64,000 nucleotides of DNA from Tomocerus qinae (taxonomy: Eukaryota; Arthropoda; Collembola; Entomobryomorpha; Tomoceridae): contig CM034548.1 in the NCBI GenBank assembly GCA_020055645.1, positions 24,788,201 through 24,852,200 on the forward strand. Direction: 5' to 3'. How positions within the stretch are numbered: the first letter of the stretch is position 1; each line of letters opens with the position of its first letter. Below the pieces are notes generated by a model, which saw only the letters and a program-made list of their open reading frames with translations, did no database searches and was not told where the DNA came from. The position numbers were made by a program, and so were the translations under genes. Positions 61,101-64,000 of the stretch are shown in pieces.

Positions 61101-62558
61101 CTTTGTGTGTACTCCTTAACTTGTCCTGCTATACGTGTAACGGAAGTAAGTAAGCATAACTGCACCCCAAAAATACTAAAAAAGATCCAGCTCAATGAAC
61201 CTTACTACCTACAATATTATCTCAAGGCACAACATAAGAATCTAGGAAATCTCTATCCACACTATTTTACGATTTAAATGACATTGACGAGGAATTTGAC
61301 GATTGCGTAGACTCACTTCACTCACACGACATGTATGACCTTACTCTGACGACTAGGAACGATTGACTCCAGCCATTGGTATATACCTACTTAACTACAA
61401 TTTGGATTTGAATCGGTATAGACGACGCTGTGATACTTGGTGTGTGGGTTTTTGGCATTGATCCGCAGGAGGAGTCTGTCCAGCTGGCAAAAGACTCGGG
61501 ATCACATCACTCAAGCCAAAGTTTCCTCTTTTTCTCAATGAACATATCAGAAAGATTTTGGAAGCGATTTGGTAAATGACTTGAAATACAATTAGTCGGT
61601 TAGAACAATTTTCCAGATGCCTTACAAGACAGAGTATAGGAGGGAGGGTGTACATGAGAAATACTTATAACTTACCTACTACCACTACAGTAAATACTAC
61701 TATATAAGTACACACACAACTCAACTGTCTATACTTAATATATCGTAGGAATGCTACTGTACTGTACAACTTTCCTATATGCCATACTATACGTATGCAG
61801 CTCCTGCTCCACTTACATACAATTAGTTGGTCAAAGAGAGTTATTAATTGCTCTTCAAGAAAATTAATTCTTTGTACAGAATCTGCTATATAGAAGTAGT
61901 CATGGCTTTAGTCAGTGCATATGCATGCTAAACCGTTGTATACTAAATATAGTAGTGACACTTTGTTTGTGTGTGCCGACATTTAGTGTGGATCTGTCAA
62001 ACGAACTGTCAATGCCTACACTCGATACAATTACAGCAGTATGTACTAATTACAACAGACAACAGCTACACTCATTCCTATCGTATCATTAGAGTTTAGG
62101 AGGTACTAGCTAAAAGTTAAGGTGAGGTGCCCCGACATAATAATCATAATATACTTACTGTTACTACTACAGATAGTCCTACATACTTCTACCATGAATG
62201 CCTGCATAGAAACGAATACATATCGCAATGTGCTAGCCCTTCTAGTACTTATGTCTAGTTAGTAAGAGCCCAAATGTTCATTCTACGATGGCCAGTGGTC
62301 ATGTCATGATTCATGAGATAGTACAGTCATGAATGATCAGCAGTAATAAATTGTTATGTCTCTACTTACAACTATAGTTAGGTTATCAATTGTCTCATTA
62401 ACATGCTACAAATAAATAATGTATCAAACAAGGGGTATTCTAGATGCAGAATATCAGTCGAATTGTTTTAATATTATAATTACCACAATTGACGGATACT
62501 AATAAATAGACAAAAAACATTTGTGTGAATAAACAACTTATAACTGTACGTCACTCTT

Positions 62559-62564
62559 TTTATT
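62559..62564 (-). promoter_or_regulatory. Poly(A) signal of the KANSL1-like gene
   Basis: AATAAA on the minus strand about 225 nt beyond the stop codon at 62788-62790. Position is suitable for ending a short 3' UTR. Confidence 0.6.
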
Positions 62565-62787
62565 GACACATCAAATGAAGCATATCTACATAGTTCAGCA
62601 CTAATAGTAAGTAATGGTTATCTCTATCATTGTTGAATCCTCAACTTTCAAGCTGCACATGCATTATATATTATATTTTATGGTTTTCTTCATAAGCAAT
62701 AGCTGAGATTTCGGAAAGCAATATCGCCACAATACACCGATAGACAATTTAAAATTACACTCAAACAAATAAACATCATTTCCCCGA

Positions 62788-62889
62788 TCATGGTGAACCA
62801 CTGAAGAAATCATCCGGCATATCCTTTTTCATCTCCTCATACAACTCATTCGGCAGAGGGAACTGTCGCGGCGCATACGGAGCAATCGA
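62788..62889 (-). CDS. KANSL1-like last coding exon
   Basis: Acceptor tttatag; encodes SIAPYAPRQFPLPNELYEEM then KKDMPDDFFSGSP and TGA at 62790-62788. Contains the conserved RxFPL segment. Confidence 0.9.
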   Translation of the reverse strand, partial: SIAPYAPRQFPLPNELYEEMKKDMPDDFFSGSP

Positions 62890-64000
62890 CTATAAAAAAA
62901 ATTTGGCAATCATAACAGCAAATATTAAATTACCCGTTGGACACGGAGATTACTTATTCGTTGCTGAAACCTATCTCGGTGCATTACAAAAGAAAACATC
63001 ATTCTGCATTGACTTAACCACCATGCAAATTATAATTGAATTGTCAAAGTGAGTAATAATTTAAATAGATACGTATGTTGTTCCAGATGATTCCATTAAA
63101 TAATATCCAAGCTTTCTGACAGATCAGATAAAGAGTGAGGGACATTGTACTTACGCATTCCTTCGCTTCTTCTTCTTCCTTTTTCGAAACAGAAATCGTA
63201 CGACGTCTACCTTGGCTAACCTTTAGCGCCGAAGCAGCCAAAGACGCCTCCTCAGACGAAATAACCTGTAAATGACCTTCATCGTTAAAATAACTGTGTG
63301 AGGTAAGTGGTGTATTTGGCGGTGATACCTCATGTACCTCTACACTATCCGATATCTTCCCTCCTGTAACAAAACAAACAAATTAGTCACCCAAATCCTT
63401 CCCTTTAGTTTCAAAATGGTTAGTTATATTTTGAGTGCATTACCATCATTACTCTCCGATTTTGTGTTTCGACGTCGACGATTACTCGTTTTGGGAATGG
63501 CAGAACTGAATTTCCTCCTCTCTTCCTCTTCGCAACGATCATGCCGAGCTTTTATCAGCTCATCATCCAAATCCTCATACTATTAATCGAATTTGATATT
63601 CAATTAGAATTTATGCATGTTTAGAAGTAATTAATATAAAGTAAAACATTACATCATCATCAATTTTCTGCAGAAACCGCTTCACTCGTTTGATGCCAGC
63701 CTTCTTTGGTCTCCTGAACGACTCGTCACTCATTTGCGGCTCAAAGTTTATTTCGCGGAAGCTAAGGACATAACATATACATTGTCACATGCCACATTAT
63801 ACAATTTAAATCGAAGAAATTAACTCAGTGAACGCATATAACTAATTTCACACAAAATTATTCCTTATCAAACTTAGTGAAAATGTTAAAACGTACATCA
63901 AGCTCAAACGGACTATAATCTCTAACAAGCGCTTTAAAGTATTTAAAAAATAGAGTTGTTACCTGGGAATGATAATTTCCTTGTACAATAGCTTTTCAAC
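62788..64000 (-). CDS. KANSL1: KANSL1-like NSL complex subunit, 3' part (PEHE domain), runs off the window
   Basis: Five exons on the minus strand, in reading order: 64000-63963 (continues upstream outside the window), 63761-63653, 63579-63444, 63363-63155, 62889-62788. All junctions keep frame, giving 197 residues here. The start VEKLLYKEIIIPSFREI corresponds to the VEKLxYKEIxxPSWREV block that opens the KANSL1 PEHE domain; the family tryptophan is phenylalanine here. DLDDELIKARHDRCEEEERR matches the acidic/basic helix of the same domain. IAPYAPRQFPLP, 24 residues before the end, matches the conserved QPWERRxFPL segment. Family knowledge: KANSL1 (fly NSL1/waharan) is the scaffold of the nuclear NSL complex and its PEHE domain binds the H4K16 acetyltransferase MOF/KAT8. 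It is tail to tail with gene 1. The identity is well supported by three ordered blocks; the N-terminal part is missing only because the window ends. Confidence 0.9.
63155..63363 (-). CDS. KANSL1-like penultimate exon
   Basis: Acceptor tgttacag, donor TGC|gtaagt. Phase 1 in, phase 0 out. Encodes GKISDSVEVHEVSPPNTPLT, a Ser/Pro linker, then a basic stretch GRRRTISVSKKEEEEAKEC. An AG at 63266 could act as an internal acceptor, but the frame is open and the SPPNTPLT motif upstream of it resembles the family, so the longer exon is preferred. Confidence 0.85.
63444..63579 (-). CDS. KANSL1-like exon (PEHE helix)
   Basis: Acceptor attaatag, donor ATG|gtaatg, phase 0 in and 1 out. YEDLDDELIKARHDRCEEEE then RRKFSSAIPKTSNRRRR: the central PEHE helix followed by an arginine-rich stretch that could act in nuclear import or nucleic acid binding (inference). 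Confidence 0.92.
63653..63761 (-). CDS. KANSL1-like exon (PEHE, lineage-specific basic insert)
   Basis: Acceptor tccttag, donor GAT|gtaatg. FREINFEPQMSDESFRRPKK then AGIKRVKRFLQKIDDD. It links the SFREI strand to the DLDDE helix with a lysine/arginine-rich insert that I do not recall in human KANSL1. Confidence 0.9.
63963..64000 (-). CDS. KANSL1-like exon, partial at window edge
   Basis: VEKLLYKEIIIP followed by a split serine codon (AG|gtaaca). First block of the PEHE domain; the exon continues beyond the window. Confidence 0.88.

Larger units (their letters stand above)
54214..62558. other. 3' UTR of gene 1 and convergent intergenic region
   Basis: No recognisable gene. The first part must include the 3' UTR of gene 1, but no close AATAAA follows the stop; the first clear ones I see are near 56638 and 56825. 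So either the 3' UTR is long, or a variant signal is used, or another terminal exon exists. Pyrimidine microsatellites occur at 54614-54673 and 55501-55522, and an (ATT)n tract at 55133-55171. Open frames here are short and unrecognised. Confidence 0.6.

Noticed and set aside
1-64000. Nematode spliced-leader RNA or other snRNA genes
   Set aside because: I looked for an SL1-like leader and U6-like start and saw none on either strand; absence does not exclude diverged forms.

Overview
The window is AT-rich eukaryotic (animal) DNA with two recognisable spliced protein-coding genes, very long introns and two well-delimited transposable elements. Nothing looks prokaryotic or viral: coding sequence is split into short exons with GT..AG junctions, and most long open frames in the introns are chance. 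The proteome signal is ecdysozoan-like. The main gene resembles arthropod couch potato and nematode MEC-8 more than vertebrate RBPMS, having the TSKNGK loop in RRM1 and a second RRM. Species cannot be resolved from the sequence alone.

Gene 1 (plus strand, coding 4626-54213) is a couch potato / MEC-8 / RBPMS family RNA-binding protein. An ATG-free leader of about 500 nt (about 4129-4625) precedes the start codon. Intron 1 is about 34.8 kb. A compact cluster of exons at 39.5-41.0 kb encodes RRM1 and an Ala/Pro-rich linker. An exon at 43.6 kb encodes a Ser/Pro linker and the first part of RRM2, and after a 10 kb intron an exon at 53.8-54.2 kb completes RRM2 and the C-terminus. Reading through the donor of exon 6 gives a short one-RRM form; splicing gives the two-RRM form.

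Gene 2 (minus strand, 62788 to beyond 64000) is the 3' end of a KANSL1 (NSL complex) orthologue. Five exons carry the PEHE domain and the conserved C-terminus. The two genes are tail to tail, separated by about 8.5 kb with no recognisable gene.

Mobile DNA: intron 1 holds a 977-bp MITE (25721-26697) with perfect 25-bp terminal inverted repeats, a TA target duplication and a central 38-bp perfect palindrome. Intron 8 holds a complete, very young, non-autonomous LTR retrotransposon (46235-50719, minus orientation, 505-bp LTRs differing at one base, 4-bp CTAC target duplication, PBS- and PPT-like sites). Its interior contains several families of small hairpin-forming repeats whose stems vary in a compensated way. 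This is the most unusual content of the window. Just downstream, also in intron 8, is a candidate nested two-exon gene for a small secreted cysteine-containing protein (52199-52566).

The remaining intronic and intergenic sequence is AT-rich with short microsatellites and no further supportable genes.
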